The notes: a model not told the origin generated them from the letters alone. Positions 1 to 12,254 are shown, counted from the stretch's first letter. The stretch is 64,000 nt of DNA from Varanus komodoensis (GCF_004798865.1 NW_025335468.1:5371284-5435283); one strand, 5' to 3'. A program made the numbers and translations.

Positions 1-115
1 AGCCAAGTACCTTCCAGATGATTCTGATTCTGATTCCCATCAGCCGCCCGCCAGCATGGCTGATGGTCAGGAATGGTAGTCCAAAGCCTCTGAAGGGGCC
101 AGGTTGGAGAAGACC
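1..115. repeat. Palindromic short repeat, hairpin family A
   Basis: The two halves form an imperfect inverted repeat around CCAGCATGGCTGATGG: a left arm with CTTCCAGATG and CCCATCAG, and a right arm with GGAATGGTAGTCC and GGGGCCAGGTTGGAGAAG. The same arrangement recurs many times in this window (for example at 42469, 54601 and 62150). It matches a very common non-autonomous repeat that I recognise from squamate genomes, probably a MITE. The copy is old and may be cut by the window edge. Confidence 0.6.
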
Positions 116-129
116 ACTTTCTGCTTTAC

Positions 130-330
130 TTGCGCATGCCGGCTTCTGTTGAGTTCCCCTTTTCTTTTTCCTTCGCCGGTGACTGTGGGCACGGGGCATC
201 CTCAGCAGTCCTGCCGCCTGAGCCTAGACATTCCGAGGGATTAGCGATGGTCTTTGCTTCATTTGCCATCACTGATTAGGGCCGGTGGGGCTCAGCCTGC
301 GCTCGCTGTAGCTGTTCCTCGTGCCAGCCA
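130..330. other. Small CpG-rich patch, function unknown
   Basis: CpG dinucleotides are frequent here (GCGCATGCCGG, TTCGCCGG, GCACGGGG, CTGCGCTCGC) while the flanks are AT-rich and CpG-poor. No open frame or splice pattern that I can recognise is present. It could be a small unmethylated regulatory element or the edge of a promoter of a gene to the left, or simply a young GC-rich repeat fragment. Confidence 0.25.
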
Positions 331-1401
331 ATGACATGACTTCAATGCAACTCTCTTAAGCATGCATTTGTTTCTTGTAAGCTCTTGAGTATGGCAGAGT
401 CCTTTTTATATTGAAATTCAAGAACTTCAATCACATCTTATTATGAGGCTTGCTATTTTTGGGACCAGTGTTACTTTGTTATGAACAAAGCACATAGTAC
501 TTCATGATATGAAATCATTATAGGGACTGCAGAGTTCGTTATCAGGGCATTTCACTGTATTAAGAACAAATCAATACCACATGCTAACATGGCAGTGTGA
601 AACAGAGCCGGAGTTATGAAGAGCACATCTAGAAATAGACACAATATTCCCTGGGTCTTTGCCCGCTTCTCTTTCCAATCTGTTACAGGATTGTTTCTTT
701 TTCTCCAGGTTCGGGCTGTGAGCTAATGATTTGTTAAAGTTTGTATGAACATTGCATATTATCTCTTCCCCCAAAACTTGACAGAAAGGTATCTCAGGGT
801 CATTGCCTTGATCCTGCAAGTACTTTCTACATGAGTTTTCCTAAACATGGTGCCCTCCAAATGTGTTGAACTGCAATTCCCATCACCCCCAACCAACTCA
901 GCCATTGACTGTTTTGGCCATTTGATGGGAGCTGTAGTTCAAAGGTGCCCAGCTGAGGAATATTGTTCTGTACAAACTTTCATTTACATATGGATATTTA
1001 GGGGCCACATTATACCTATAGTGTAACCCTATGCATAAGAATTAAGTGCTATGATATTCTGTATGATTTAATCACAGGTATGTACTGCTGTAAGTGTTTA
1101 TTGAAAATAACCTTGCCTAAAAATCTTTCTTTTTGCTTGCTTGTATTTATTTCCAAGACATTTGGACAGCTATAATGAAATTTTATGATGACAATACTGC
1201 TAACAAAATCGGTTCAAGAAAAAAAATAATCACAATAAAAACAGCAAATAAAGCAATTTAAAACACGGGGAGGACAAGATGCCTTCAGCTGCTGTAAGGA
1301 AGTTTCTTAAAGTGGGTACCAGATGAGCCTTAGGGCCTGGAGAGGGAGGACCATCACTGAAACTGCCTCCACCAGGGGCAGCTGGAGGACAGCCTCCTCC
1401 A
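331..1401. other. Non-coding stretch, no gene seen
   Basis: AT-rich sequence with no supported gene. It contains one hairpin family A copy (845-960). The minus-strand frames at 571-819 and 1230-1457 show no domain and no exon signals. Confidence 0.6.
845..960. repeat. Hairpin family A copy
   Basis: The left arm reads GGTGCCCTCCAAATGTGTTG then CAATTCCCATCA. The right arm reads TTTGATGGGAGCTGTAGTTC then AAAGGTGCCC. The arms are reverse complements with mismatches. This is one of the clearer palindromic copies. Confidence 0.7.
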
Positions 1402-2545
1402 AGATAGAAACATAGAACATAGAAACAGAGTGAGTCAGAAGGGGTCTCCTGGGCCATCTAGTCTGACCCCTGTCTCCAGCTGGCTCTGCTCACGACATGC
1501 CTACCATGTGCATGTCCACCCTATCCTTAAACACCCTCACTGTTGGGGCTTCAACCACCTCCCATGGAAGCCTATTCCATACCCTACGGGTCCTAATGGT
1601 CAGGAAGTACTTCCTGGCATTCAAATTGAACCTTGGTTCCCTGAACTTAGCTATGCTGGAGTGCATCCTGTTTTCCTCTGCAGGGGAAAACAGTTCTTTA
1701 CCCACCTCTGTGTGACACCCCCTCACATACCTATGTCACCAACAGATCTCCTTGAAGTCTCCTCTAGGCTGAAAAGACCCACTTACCTCAGTCTTGCCTC
1801 ATATGGATTTCCCGCAATCTGGCCACCATCCTTGTGGCCCTGTGCTGCACTGACTTTAACCTGGATATATCCTTCCTTTAATGTGGAGCCCAAAACTGAA
1901 CACAGTACTCCAGTTGTGGGTGCACCAGAGTCGTATAGAGTGGTAGTAATACCTCTCTTGAACTTGAAGCCACGCTTCTGGCTATGCAACCAAGGGTGGC
2001 ATTCGCCCTCTTGACCACCATGTCACACTGCTGATTCATGTTTAGCCTGCAGTCAACCAGCAACCCGAGATCCCTTTCACAAGTGCTGCTCTCCAGCCAT
2101 TTCTCCCCTAACCTGTACTTATGATGCCCATTCCTATGCCCCAAGTGCAAGACCTTGCACTTATCCACATTGAATGCCATCCTGTTGTCTCCTACCCATC
2201 TCCATAGTCTGTCCAGATCCTTTTGGATCTGCAGTACCTGCTTCTCAGTTGTGGCCAGTGCCTCATTTTAGTATCGTCTGTGAATTTGATCAGCAGACTG
2301 TTCATCCCTTCTTCCATGTCATTGATGAAAAGATTAAACAGGATCGGCCCCAGGACAGAGCCCTGGGGGACCCGGCTTGTCACTGGCTGCCATCCCAATG
2401 ATTCCCCACTAATGGTTACCCTCTGCTTTGGGTCAGTCAACCATGCCCTAATCCATCGGACAGTGCATTGGTCTATCCCAAAACTCAGCTTCTCAACCAG
2501 GATATCATGGGGCACGTTGTCAAAAGCCTTGCTGAGCTCCCAGCA
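1402..2545 (-). mobile_element. CR1 LINE fragment: reverse transcriptase to 3' end
   Basis: On the minus strand this is the 3' part of a CR1 non-LTR retrotransposon, about 1.1 kb of an element that is several kb when whole. Frames at 2192-2515 show the reverse-transcriptase signature VPQGSVLGPILFNLFINDM followed by a catalytic-motif relative FTDDTK. The frame at 1878-2180 continues with DKCKVLHLG and PQLEYCVQFW, and 1490-1726 gives the C-terminal RFNLNARKYFLTIRTRRVWN. The coding part is spread over several reading frames, so it is a dead, 5'-truncated copy. The tail near 1402 lies at AGAAACATAGAA, a typical CR1 3' boundary. Plus-strand frames over it, such as 1430-2014, are antisense shadows. 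Confidence 0.93.
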
Positions 2546-4574
2546 TGGGGCTTCCCTTCAGCTTTCCTTCAAGTGCCTCCTTTCCAGGCCAAACGGGGCC
2601 ATACAGGCAAGCACCAATACTTCCAACTGCCCTTGCAAATGCACCAGAGGCATAAAAGTTCTTCACTGGTCAATGTGATTTGTCCCTAATCTTTGGTAGA
2701 CCAGGTAGACCACCCCCAACGGAGGGCCTGGAGTGAGCTCCCAGACTTCCTCATTGTCTCCCCCTGGTTAAAGCAATCGGGACATTCCCTTCCTTCAGGC
2801 ACAGCACAAGCTCCTGCTCCGTCCTCAGTCCCCTTTTTGTGAACATGTGCTTCTTAAACCAGAATGAGCATACGAGTACTTCCTCCTCATCCGCTCAAGT
2901 TCCTCCCCATAACTGGGTCCTTTGTGACATCTATGCGAAGTTCTCCATTTATACTTCCTGTTACAGGTAATGAAGCCAACTGAGTGGAGCAATCCCAGAG
3001 ATGCTGCTAAAAGCATGATTGCAGGTTTCAGGCCTGCGACCTTAATGGAATCACAGTGGGTCTCTTAGGCTGGAATCCTACAACCACTTACCTGGGGGGA
3101 CCTATTCTCAGTGAAACTAACTTCTGGGTGAATGTGTGTAAGATTGTGCTGTGAGTCCAATAAATTGGTTTTATTCATGCTGTTAACTCTTGAGCAGCAT
3201 TCCCCCACTGAAATTAATGGAGCACATAGCTCACAAACAACTTGTGAAAACTTTATTTTACCGTGAACCTTAAGACATTGCTATTTCCAGCAGATATTAT
3301 AGCTTTGAAAGCATGAAAACCAACAGCACTGCTCTCCCAGTCCCTTTCCCCCTTCCCTCCTTGTTTTCCTATGCCTGCATTCTGTTTTCCACCAGCAGTA
3401 GAATTGGTAGCATTACTACACAAATCCCTATGATTATTTCTTGTTTGCTGGTTTTGCTCAAAGCACAATAATTCAACACTAGAAGTTAATTACGATTGTC
3501 CAGGAAATTATTCACCATGGAGAAAAGGATCCATTTATCAAGGTTGCACTTACCAGTGACCAAAACCAAAGGGGTTTTTCAAACTCAGCTGACAATAAGG
3601 AAAAAAAAAAGTTAGCGATGGTCTGAGCCGTGGGCTTTCTCTGATAATAATGTGAAGCACTCAAGCCATTATTAGTGTAATGGTTTAATTTAATAGATCT
3701 TTCCTGGAGGTAGAATTTATAGCCCAAACAGGCAGAGTTAGGAAAAGTAAAGTTAATAATAGCTTGAACTGCACAGATCTTTACGGGAATTGGCCTGCGG
3801 CACTAATTATGTTTTGATTTTTAAATTTTAAGCAACACCTCTTCCCTGATTATTTCACATCCCTAGCTTGGATGTTTGGTATTTCATTATTGCTTCTTAT
3901 GCTCCCTGAAAAGTATTAAAGACATACAGAGCTGCCTCAAGTTAGAACACACTTGTTCCCCAATTATATTTCTAGGGTAACATTCTGGAACAGAATGTGA
4001 CAATAAATAGCAAAAGAAGAACTAAAACTCACACTAAAATTATTATTATACTCTGTGTATGATTGTGTTTTCCCTTCTTTGTACAAACAAGCTTCTGGCC
4101 AATGAAGATCCAAGATTTTCCTGCACTTTTCCTCTATTTTTGTAAAGGGTTCACAAGAAGATGCAGCAAATCTAGGTTGCTAAGATAACTAGTAGAATTG
4201 TCTACTAGTTAACCAAAGGGCAGAGATGTTTCTAGTCTTGGGCCCCTGGGGATCCAGTCCTAAATCTATTTCTTGGGGCTGCAGTTCTGTTCCACAGAAT
4301 CCCCAGTGTCTGATGACGTCAACGAACTTTTTTCCTTGGCTTATTTGCCATGCAAGAGCATTTGTCAGGATCTGAGGCAGTGACATAGTGGTGAAGAGTT
4401 GCTCAGTTCACCCTGCAAGTACTTGTAAGACCAGGATGTGACCTGTAGGTACTCACAAGGATTGGAGCCTGGTGATCATGCAGCACAGCTGGGAGCTCTG
4501 AAAGCCTCTCCAGGGCTTCTGAGGTGGTCACCAGCTCCTGCCTCTGCCCTTGCCTTCGGCCTGGCTCTGCCTTA
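2546..4574. other. Non-coding stretch with a short repeat
   Basis: No gene is supported. Bases 3068-3160 resemble a short repeat common in squamates, ending in a form of ACTTACTTCTGAGTA (here CTAACTTCTGGGTGAA). The rest is AT-rich sequence with small chance frames. Confidence 0.55.
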
Positions 4575-4578
4575 CTAG

Positions 4579-5294
4579 TGTGAGATTTAAAACTCTTTGA
4601 GACAGGATTCAAGTAGGTACAAGCAGTTTATTCCAAAAAGCATTTGCAAAGGCTGGCTCAATGCCTCAGTAGTCTGAGAAACAAAGAGCAATCTTTTACT
4701 GTTTACAAGAGATTTTATACATTCCTTTCCCCGATGCTCAGCACTATCCCCGCTTCGCCATTGGCTGGTTACTAAGAAGTCACACTCTTCCCCATCCGCC
4801 TATATCATACTACTCCTTAATATGTCCCCCCCCCCCGCTCATACATCCCATGTTCATGCTAATGAGCCTATTACCTATGAGAGGTGTGTCATTTACTATT
4901 CATAAGCCTATTAAGCATGCACAGTACCTTCCAAGAGGTCAACAGGCCGAAGTGGCCTTGAAAATTCTTACTTGAAGCCAAAATGTTTCTTAAATCTTGT
5001 GAGGAGGATAAGATAATGAGAACAGGCCTTTCTCCAGGCTCGTTATCGCCAGTTGAAAAGTAATCCATTATCTGCTCTCCTCCACTGAAGGTGACAGTTT
5101 TACCACTGTCCCCCAATTTTACCCCTTCTGGTATTTTTCGGGACTTTTGATGTAAGAAACATTATTACTCTTAGAACAACCATTTACATGTTTTGATTCT
5201 CAGGCTTTTTTTGCCTTAAGAGACTTCAATGATCCTGTCCTAGCCCTGTTTTTCACCCTTAACACTTAGTAACAGTAACATTTCATTTCTCACA
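4579..5294 (-). mobile_element. Solitary LTR, probable endogenous retrovirus class I-like or Gypsy-like
   Basis: A 716 bp unit begins TGTGAGA and ends TCTCACA, the short inverted TG...CA ends of a long terminal repeat. It is flanked on both sides by the 4 bp direct repeat CTAG (4575-4578 and 5295-5298). Read on the minus strand it has a TATA-like box (about 4713-4720) and an AATAAA signal (4627-4632) in the order expected of U3-R-U5. No internal retroviral region adjoins it, so it is a solo LTR left by recombination. A 4 bp target duplication fits gamma-type retroviruses or some Gypsy elements. Intact ends and duplication suggest it is younger than most repeats here. The family is not identified further. 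Confidence 0.75.
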
Positions 5295-5298
5295 CTAG

Positions 5299-5655
5299 GC
5301 ACCTGTTCCTTTGTTCTTGCTGGCCTTGCTTGTTCTTGGCCTTGCTTTGCCTTGCCAATATTTGATCTTAGCTTGCCTTTGGTCCTTGCCTCTGGTTCTG
5401 GTTCTGCCATACTTTGTTCATGACTTGGTTTTTGCTTCTGGTCTTCCTACATTGTGTGAAGATTTCTATCATCCCTGGTCCTGGTGTTCCAGCCCTAGTC
5501 ATCTGCCACCTATTTCCAGGACCTGACAGTAATTCTCAAGAGGGATGGTGGTGAGTGAGGAAAAAATTAACCTTCCTCTCTCTGTATGCTATAACTCTTT
5601 CCCTGTGTGGCATGGGGAACCCCTGGAAGTAGTGTACGCAGTATAAAAAAAATAT
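5299..5655. other. Pyrimidine-rich, weakly repetitive stretch
   Basis: The sequence is rich in CTTGCC, TTCTTGG and GGTTCTG units and continues in style with 4535-4574 on the other side of the LTR. The LTR therefore appears to have landed inside an older imperfect repeat. The frame at 5311-5526 is low-complexity Leu/Pro coding and is not a gene. Confidence 0.45.
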
Positions 5656-5659
5656 TACT

Positions 5660-5870
5660 CATGACACTTGTACCCCACCTTTCTTCCTCTTGTAACAGAT
5701 TTACTCCTCTCCATTTTATCCTCACAACATCCTTGTGAAGTAGCTTAGGTAGTCTGTGACTGGCCCAAAGTCACCCAGCGAGTTTTCATAGCTAGCTGAG
5801 GATTAGAATGTGAATCCTGAAGTCCCAGTCCAGCACCCAAACCCATAACCACATTAGTTCTCATACTGCA
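5660..5870 (+). repeat. MIR-like CORE-SINE copy
   Basis: It contains the diagnostic series TATCCTCACAACATCCTTGTGA, ACTGGCCCAAAGTCACCCAG, a GAATGTGAATCCTGAAGTCC block and AACCCATAACCAC. This follows the order of the MIR consensus (Pol III-type 5' part, core, LINE2-related 3' part). Preservation is moderate. Similar copies occur at 7630-7828 and 30425-30560. Confidence 0.8.
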
Positions 5871-6285
5871 CTTTCCAAATTTGAGGTTTTCACCTCTTTG
5901 ATTCCAGAAGCACAAAATTATTTCTGCAGATGCCCAGGTACGTGCAGCACCAGCGTTACAATGGAAGACCTGCTTCAGTCTGGAAGGGCTTGGCTGAGTT
6001 CATCCACTGCTGTCAATAAAAACCTCTTGCACAGAGGAGCAAGAAGGATTAACGAAGTAATGTTGGCCTGCTAGTTGATTACATGCTATGCTTGGACTCC
6101 CCCTTTTGCTGACCATGCATGTCTTTCTTCATTGTGAGGGAAATCCTGCTGCTGTTTCCATTTTTCAAAAGTTGTACCACAATCCATTGTTGACTTTACT
6201 GAACAAGGATGGTGGACCACAGAAATATGGGCAGAGTGCAGGCAGAGAACCTAGTTTTGCTGAAGATAGATGGATTGGAACAAAC

Positions 6286-6358
6286 TTCTCCAACTGGTGC
6301 TGTCCAGAGATGTTGTCCTACCATTCCTAGCAGCATGGATCAAGTTGGGGAAGGCTGA
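6286..6358. repeat. Hairpin family A copy, degenerate
   Basis: It has CTTCTCCAACTGGTGCTGTCC at one end and CAAGTTGGGGAAGGCTG at the other, which are inverted complements, with TACCATTCCTAGCAGCATGG in the middle. The copy is shorter than the usual 110-120 bp. Confidence 0.55.
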
Positions 6359-7629
6359 GTTAGTAAGGATTTGACCTGACCTGTTCCCTGGAAACATAAG
6401 ATGGGTCTGTTATATTGATAGGTCAATGACAGTATGGAAAAGGACTGGGAGAAACTATATTTGAATGATGCAGATGGTCACTTTTTCCTTCCAGCTAGAA
6501 GATGCCATGGTCATGGTCATTGGGATTGTGCATCAGAAGCACAACTTCTTGCATGATCAGAAATGAATCTCAGATGGGTTGAGAGGTACTGCAAAACCAA
6601 GCGCTTTGCAGTTAGCTAAATGGTGACGGGTCATGCAGTTGTCAACTCTTTAGCTGGGCTTCCTCCCATGTCCTGAATAAGATCCTTATAGACAGGAATA
6701 AAGCTTCCCCCCACCAGGCACTGAGATGGAGCGGTGAAAAAGCTTCACCTACTTTATTATTGTGTATCTTGGTTAAGGCACACATGAAGGAGCAGAAAAG
6801 GTCAGTATCTACATGCGAATTGGCTCCTATAGTAAGTGTAAGAGGCATTTATATATGTGGGTTCCTGCTGGCTCTTTAAGATAGAAATTATAGCTTCCTT
6901 GGGTACCACAGTTTAAGCTGCCCCCTCTGGTTGCTTCCCTGCGTAAAGGATGCACTATCTGTGGAGAACTAATTGGAGGCAAGAGAACAGCTCCTAAAGC
7001 CTGCAAAAGAACTGTTGCTGGCTGTGTCAAGGTGACTGATAATGCTGTAAAAAAGATCCCGAAGGAAAGACCCTGCAATAATGTCTTGAACTGCATAGTT
7101 CTAAGCCTTTCACGAGTGGGCGAATGTAGCACCTGCAGTGTATGGATTGCGACTGGCATATATAAACAGTATGCCATGGGGAGAATGCTATTAGCTGGCA
7201 TACTTGTGTTGGGGGACTTATTACGTTTTCCTATGTACAAGTTAGGAAATTATATTACAGATTGAGTGACAAGGCAGTGTTCAAACCCAACAATAAGCCA
7301 GAATTCTGGAGAATCTTGGCTGTCATTCAGCATTTCTCACACCAGCTGGAACAACTTCAGTAAAAGGAACTCACCAGGAAGAAAAAGCTTAGGACTGTGC
7401 TCAAATCAGGGCTTCTGATTTGTCATTTCCCCACAAGAGGCCAGGGTTTCTGGAGTTTCATGCCTGCTTGGGAGCAACATGTCAGAGGTGGCTAAGATTT
7501 TTCTTGCTGGTGAATTCCTAGTTACAGAACCTCTACTTTTAGTAGAAGGAACCAAGTGAGAACCGTTAGGCTGGGGGCATCAACACACTTGTTTTTTTTT
7601 TATCATTTATTACAATGTTTCTGACTCAC

Positions 7630-7828
7630 CATTTTTCATCTAGCAAGGACTCCAAGGCAGCTTATGTGGTTCTCCTCCTCTCCATTTTGTCCACACAACA
7701 ACCCTGTGAGGAAGGCTAGATTAGGAATTAAGAGTTAGTGAGTAGTTCAGAATCACCCAGTGAACTTCGTGGCTGAGTGGAGACTAGTATCCAGAGCTCC
7801 CAAGTCTTAGTGCAGTGCTCTATAAGTG
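7630..7828 (+). repeat. MIR-like CORE-SINE copy
   Basis: It shows CTCTCCATTTTGTCCACAC, AACAACCCTGTGAGGAAGG, AGAATCACCCAGTGAACTTC and GGCTGAGTGGAGACTAG in MIR order. The promoter end is poorly preserved. Confidence 0.75.
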
Positions 7829-9552
7829 GGGAAAAAAACCTACAGAAGCAATTGACCTGTGCTGGGTACCTGAACAACAGACCCAGCTCTAGTAGAGCTG
7901 CCAATTTGGGATGTGCAACTGATACAACTTTATAAGGATGTCCCAAAATACTACTTGAGAGTCATTTGAGCAGGGCACCCAAAGTAACTAACACAATTTT
8001 GATCTGTAACATTAAAAAAAAAAGCTGCAGGTGTGGACAATAAAAGTGATACCCTCCTCACCCCAAAAGAAACCTCTTTATATTCCCAGTAGTGGATATG
8101 TATGACTTATATTGTTTGGTGGTTTTCGAAAGGCATAGCCTGCTAGTCTGTTAAGCCACTTGTTCTCACATTTGGGGTGGGGATAAATACAGGATGTCCT
8201 TGCATATATATGTCCCTAATACAGCTTTTAGAAGGCATTATGATTACATTCAGCAGAGTGCTAGCAGGAGTGGGGACAAGAAAAATGGGTCAGGCAGAGG
8301 AAATCTGTGTGCCGCTGAGACACAGAGGCTCTTTTCCATGACGCTGCGAAACAGATTCAGAAGTAGCGGCTGGTAATGGAGGGCCCTGGCTGATGGATCG
8401 GTGTCCTTTCTTGCCACTGCATCATTGCTGGGAGTGGTGGGGAGGGCTGCTAGGCTGATTGAGCTGTGGTTGGGTATAATTTTAAAGCATATTGAGGTGA
8501 AAAAGAAAAGGATCTGTTTCCTTTTTCTCCATATGGGAGGCAGAGTGCTGCATTCTGCATTGTGCCTATAACTTTGACCCAAAGGAGGTACTATATGGGC
8601 ATTCTGTGCCCAAATTTTCTTCCGTAAGTATCATCTACTGGGAGGGGAGGGCTGCAGTGCTGGGGCAGGAGAGTGTCTAACTCTTTGCCCCCTCCCATAG
8701 CATTGTTCCAAGCACCCACCCCACCCAAAGGTGTTGCTAATCCTAAAGGGGATCAAATGCACAGAAGCATTTGATAGGGTTATTTGAACTGGAGTAATAG
8801 CTTGCAGGCAAAAGGTTAGCTCCCTCTTTCCCAAGTCTCTGGTTCCAGTTCAAGCTCCCCCACCCCCACTGCATTTTTAAAAAATGCACTCCAGTCACAG
8901 AAATTGTGCAGTATCTGATTTGACCTGTAGCCCTAAGGATATGTGTAAAAGCTAAAATGAAAATTTAAAAATCAATTTTCTTGTTCACATGTATTTATTT
9001 GTTACACAGTGCGCCTAAATAGTAAGCTGTGGTGTATTTGAGATTTTTCTGTACCTCTTACTTCAATCTTTTTCTAGCTGCAGGCAATAGAAACAAAATT
9101 GACTGATAATTTGTCCCCTAGGCATGTATTTTAAATAAGCCAGGGGTGTTAGTGGCCATTATTCAGGGAAGGAAGCCACTTTCAGCGGTAGAATCTTCTC
9201 TCTAGGATCAAATAAGCAAAATCTCTGGTCCCTTTGGACTTTATATAGAAAAATACAGGCTTTTACATGAGAAGCATTGTCTGAGATCACCCTTCAGTGG
9301 AAGGAGCTGATGGGTTTTGTGGAAGGAAGATGCTTCCTACAAAAGAGCATGTGGTGAGGCAGCTAGTACTTTGGGCTTTTGCCTGCCAGCAAGGAAATGT
9401 GTATCTAAGATTTAGGCAACACCAGCATCGTGAGGCGGAAATTGGTCAAGGGATGGCATGCATCTGGGAACAGGAGATGGCCTGATCTGGATTCTCTTTC
9501 CTTGCTTCAGCAGGGGGTAATGAGTCTGATTTACATGGTCATCAAAATGGAG

Positions 9553-9660
9553 AATTGGAGGAGACCTGAACAGTCTTGTAGTCCAATTCCATGCTCAGTG
9601 TGGGGTGCAGGTACAGCATCCCTTTGAGGTGACAGTCCAGTGGCTGTACACATGGCTCCA
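9553..9660 (-). mobile_element. CR1-like 3' region fragment, antisense
   Basis: The stretch with TAGTCCAATTCCATGCTCAG, GCATCCCTTTGAGGTGACAG and TCCAGTGG resembles the antisense form of the CR1 3' region commonly seen in reptiles. It is short and diverged. Confidence 0.45.
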
Positions 9661-9671
9661 CCAAAGAAGAG

Positions 9672-9752
9672 CCCATTATTTTGGTGGAGTTGGACTCAAT
9701 AGCCTTCATGGCCCCTTCCAACTCTACTATTCTATGATTCTATGATTCTCCA
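9672..9752 (+). mobile_element. CR1 LINE 3' end with ATTCTATG repeats
   Basis: It contains GTTGGACTCAATAGCCTTCA, GGCCCCTTCCAACTCTAC and then tandem ATTCTATG units. That octamer tail is the hallmark of CR1 3' ends. Only about 80 bp of the element is present, in the opposite direction to its neighbour at 9553-9660. Confidence 0.85.
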
Positions 9753-12254
9753 AGGCTGGGAAATACTGCTTACTGGTATGAAGTTTCTCTGAGGCGTAAC
9801 TGAAACCTGCTTCCCTGCAGGTTCTTATCCTGCCATCTGGAGCATCAGCAATCAAGTCTGCTTAAGATAAAGCAGAAGATAGGCAACACTTCAGATGTCC
9901 GAAAACAACCATCATGTCTTTCCTTAATCTTCTCTTCTGGCAAAATATACCTAGCTCTTTCCATCTGCTGCTGCTATGGAATCCAGGAACACTGTAGGTA
10001 TAATGAGCTAATTGGCCTATCTATCATCACCAAGACTGGACTAAGGCAGTGACCCAAATCATGTTTAACGGGACTACATTGACCTAAGAAGTATCTCCAA
10101 GTTGCTCCAGGAAGAAGTCAAACAGATCCAGATTACATTTTTTTCCTCTGGAGAACGTCAGAGCACATATTCTCTCTTAAGATTCATAACTAGTTGTGAT
10201 ACGGCTCTTGTTTTACAGCGGCATTGGTGTCCCAACCCATTTGTGTTTGATTACAAACACCATCCTCCCAAGCCTGCAGGGGCCTTGTTGGCTGCAGAAC
10301 AGTCCAACTTATCTGGAGGGAACTAGACTGAAGAAGGCTACTTTAGGGAAATATGCCGAATTGTTCCTTGGTCTTCGCAGCTTGTGATATGTTTAGCTGA
10401 ACACTGGTCGAGCAGGGAGGGAGCCTTGCAAACAAAGAACAGCACCCTTAAGGCCCTTATGACCCTGATAATCCCCAACTTACTGTACCTCATGTTTCTG
10501 GAATGCTTCTGATTATAAATTTCCAAGGTATTGAGGCTGAGGAACTGCAGGAGCCCACAATTGCCTCCTTTGAGTTATGGTTGCTTTTTTGCATAGTTCA
10601 TTCGTGATGAGGGCTTTTCCCTTAAAGGTCTCCCCCCATATAATTATGGCACCTTCTAACCTTCTGTTGGAAAAACTGCAGAGGATGGGCAGGAGAAGTT
10701 CAGTGTGGTCATTACTATACTGCACTTTCCTTGATGCACACTGAGGTGGGTGGGTGAGCAAGAGCCTCTGCTTGGATTATTTTCCTAATGTGTTCACAAA
10801 AGCACGTAGCAGAAGGTAGGAGGACGGCTTTATCGTGGGTTGTCAGCAGCATGTCAGGGAGCACCTTATGCACAAAGTGTGTAAATCATAAAGTGTTACA
10901 AGGGATTACTATCTAGGAACTACTCATAAGAGGTTTATTTCTGACAACATTCTGCAGTCATGGTGCCAGTATTAAGTAATATCCATCCTTTTAAAAGCAT
11001 TTCCTGCATTCATAGAGTCCCTTTTCTTTTGGCAACCCTCTATGCCGTTTTAAGCCAAAAATAGATCTAAGCCAGGGAGGTTCTGCATTCCAGCATGGGC
11101 ATTTGTCATCCGTATCACTTCTTCAGGCAGCTGGTGCAGGCTACCTGGCTGAACGCTTTTGTTGAAGGCAAGGAGCCCCACCTAGCTTTCTCCATGGCAT
11201 GCTGCTCCTTTGTGAGGGCTGGGTAATGGTTGCTCTCACCTGCTGCTTCTGACCTAAATAAGTTGTAACATTTAACAGAAAGGAAGCATTATCATGCTTT
11301 TCTGATTCAACACATTAAACATGTGATCCAGAACAGGCCAACTGATTTAATATTAACTTGCCCACTGATTTCGATGGAACGAACAGAGCAATCCTGTGTG
11401 GGAAGAGAAGTGAACCTGTGGTTCATCATCTCCAAGGCTTTGCTGGCTTGCCCTTGCCAGAACAGAGTGAAAGAAAGTGTCACTATTTTCTTTCCCCAGT
11501 AGACTTTACTCCCCCCGGGCTTCAGTGAGAGGGAAAATACTGACCCAGAAGCCTGGGTGTTGTTGATGGGCCCAATCCTTTGGCCTGTTGAAGGAACGAG
11601 AAGGGTGCTGGCCACAAGTTTACTTACTATGTGGCTGTGCTTTGGAGTCTACAACTAGTAGAAACATTGCCAATAGTAGATGGATATTCTTCCAGTTTGC
11701 TATGGATGTGCTGGGGTTGCCTGGGCAAGCACATCTTCTCCCAGTGGAGCTTATTCTCAGCAGTGAAGAAACCCTTCTACCCCAACCTAGTCTCTTTTGA
11801 ACAGCAGACCTGGGAGCTAGAACTGCTCTGTAAACCAGGACTAATAGAGCTTGTATCCAACTCTTGTATTAGACTGTCATGTTCTGGTGTCATTCAGATG
11901 TTTTGGACAATGACTCCCAGCATTCCTGACTATTGGCTATGGATATTGCACGAATAGGAACCGAAGTCAAAAACATCTGCTTAGCTCAATAATTTTTTTT
12001 AAATCCTAAATGCATTTACTCACAAGTGAACCCTAAACATTCAAATTTTTCTATCTGTAAGATATCCATGGAAAGTGATTATATTTAGTGTTGGGAAGCT
12101 ATTTCCAATTTTAAATAATATCTGTATCTATATGTAGTATCACAAATTTAGCTTTAGCAAATTCTGCTTTTCTTCTTTTTCTTGCGGCTGAGAGAGAGCT
12201 CTGCAAATTCTAATTCTCAGTTTGGTGCAGATAATACTTCTCCATTCAGTAGAA
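9753..12254. other. Non-coding stretch with weak hairpin copies
   Basis: No gene is supported. A weak family A hairpin may lie at 10240-10342 (GTCCAACTTATCTGGAGGG, GAAGAAGGCTAC), and a half copy at 11879-11945. The overlapping frames at 11307-11957 have no recognisable domain. Confidence 0.5.
11879..11945. repeat. Hairpin family A half copy
   Basis: TGTCATTCAGATGTTTTGGA followed by CAATGACTCCCAGCATTCCT matches one arm of the family. The second arm is lost or too diverged to align by eye. Confidence 0.5.

Larger units (their letters stand above)
5871..9552. other. Non-coding stretch, no gene seen
   Basis: Apart from the hairpin at 6286-6358 and the SINE at 7630-7828, no gene, RNA or clear repeat is recognised. 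The minus-strand frame at 6827-7240 (137 codons) has no recognisable domain or exon structure. Confidence 0.55.

Noticed and set aside
1430-2014. 194-codon plus-strand frame
   Set aside because: It is the antisense of a CR1 LINE whose true coding strand is minus.
6827-7240. 137-codon minus-strand frame
   Set aside because: No domain, no neighbouring exon, ordinary non-coding composition.
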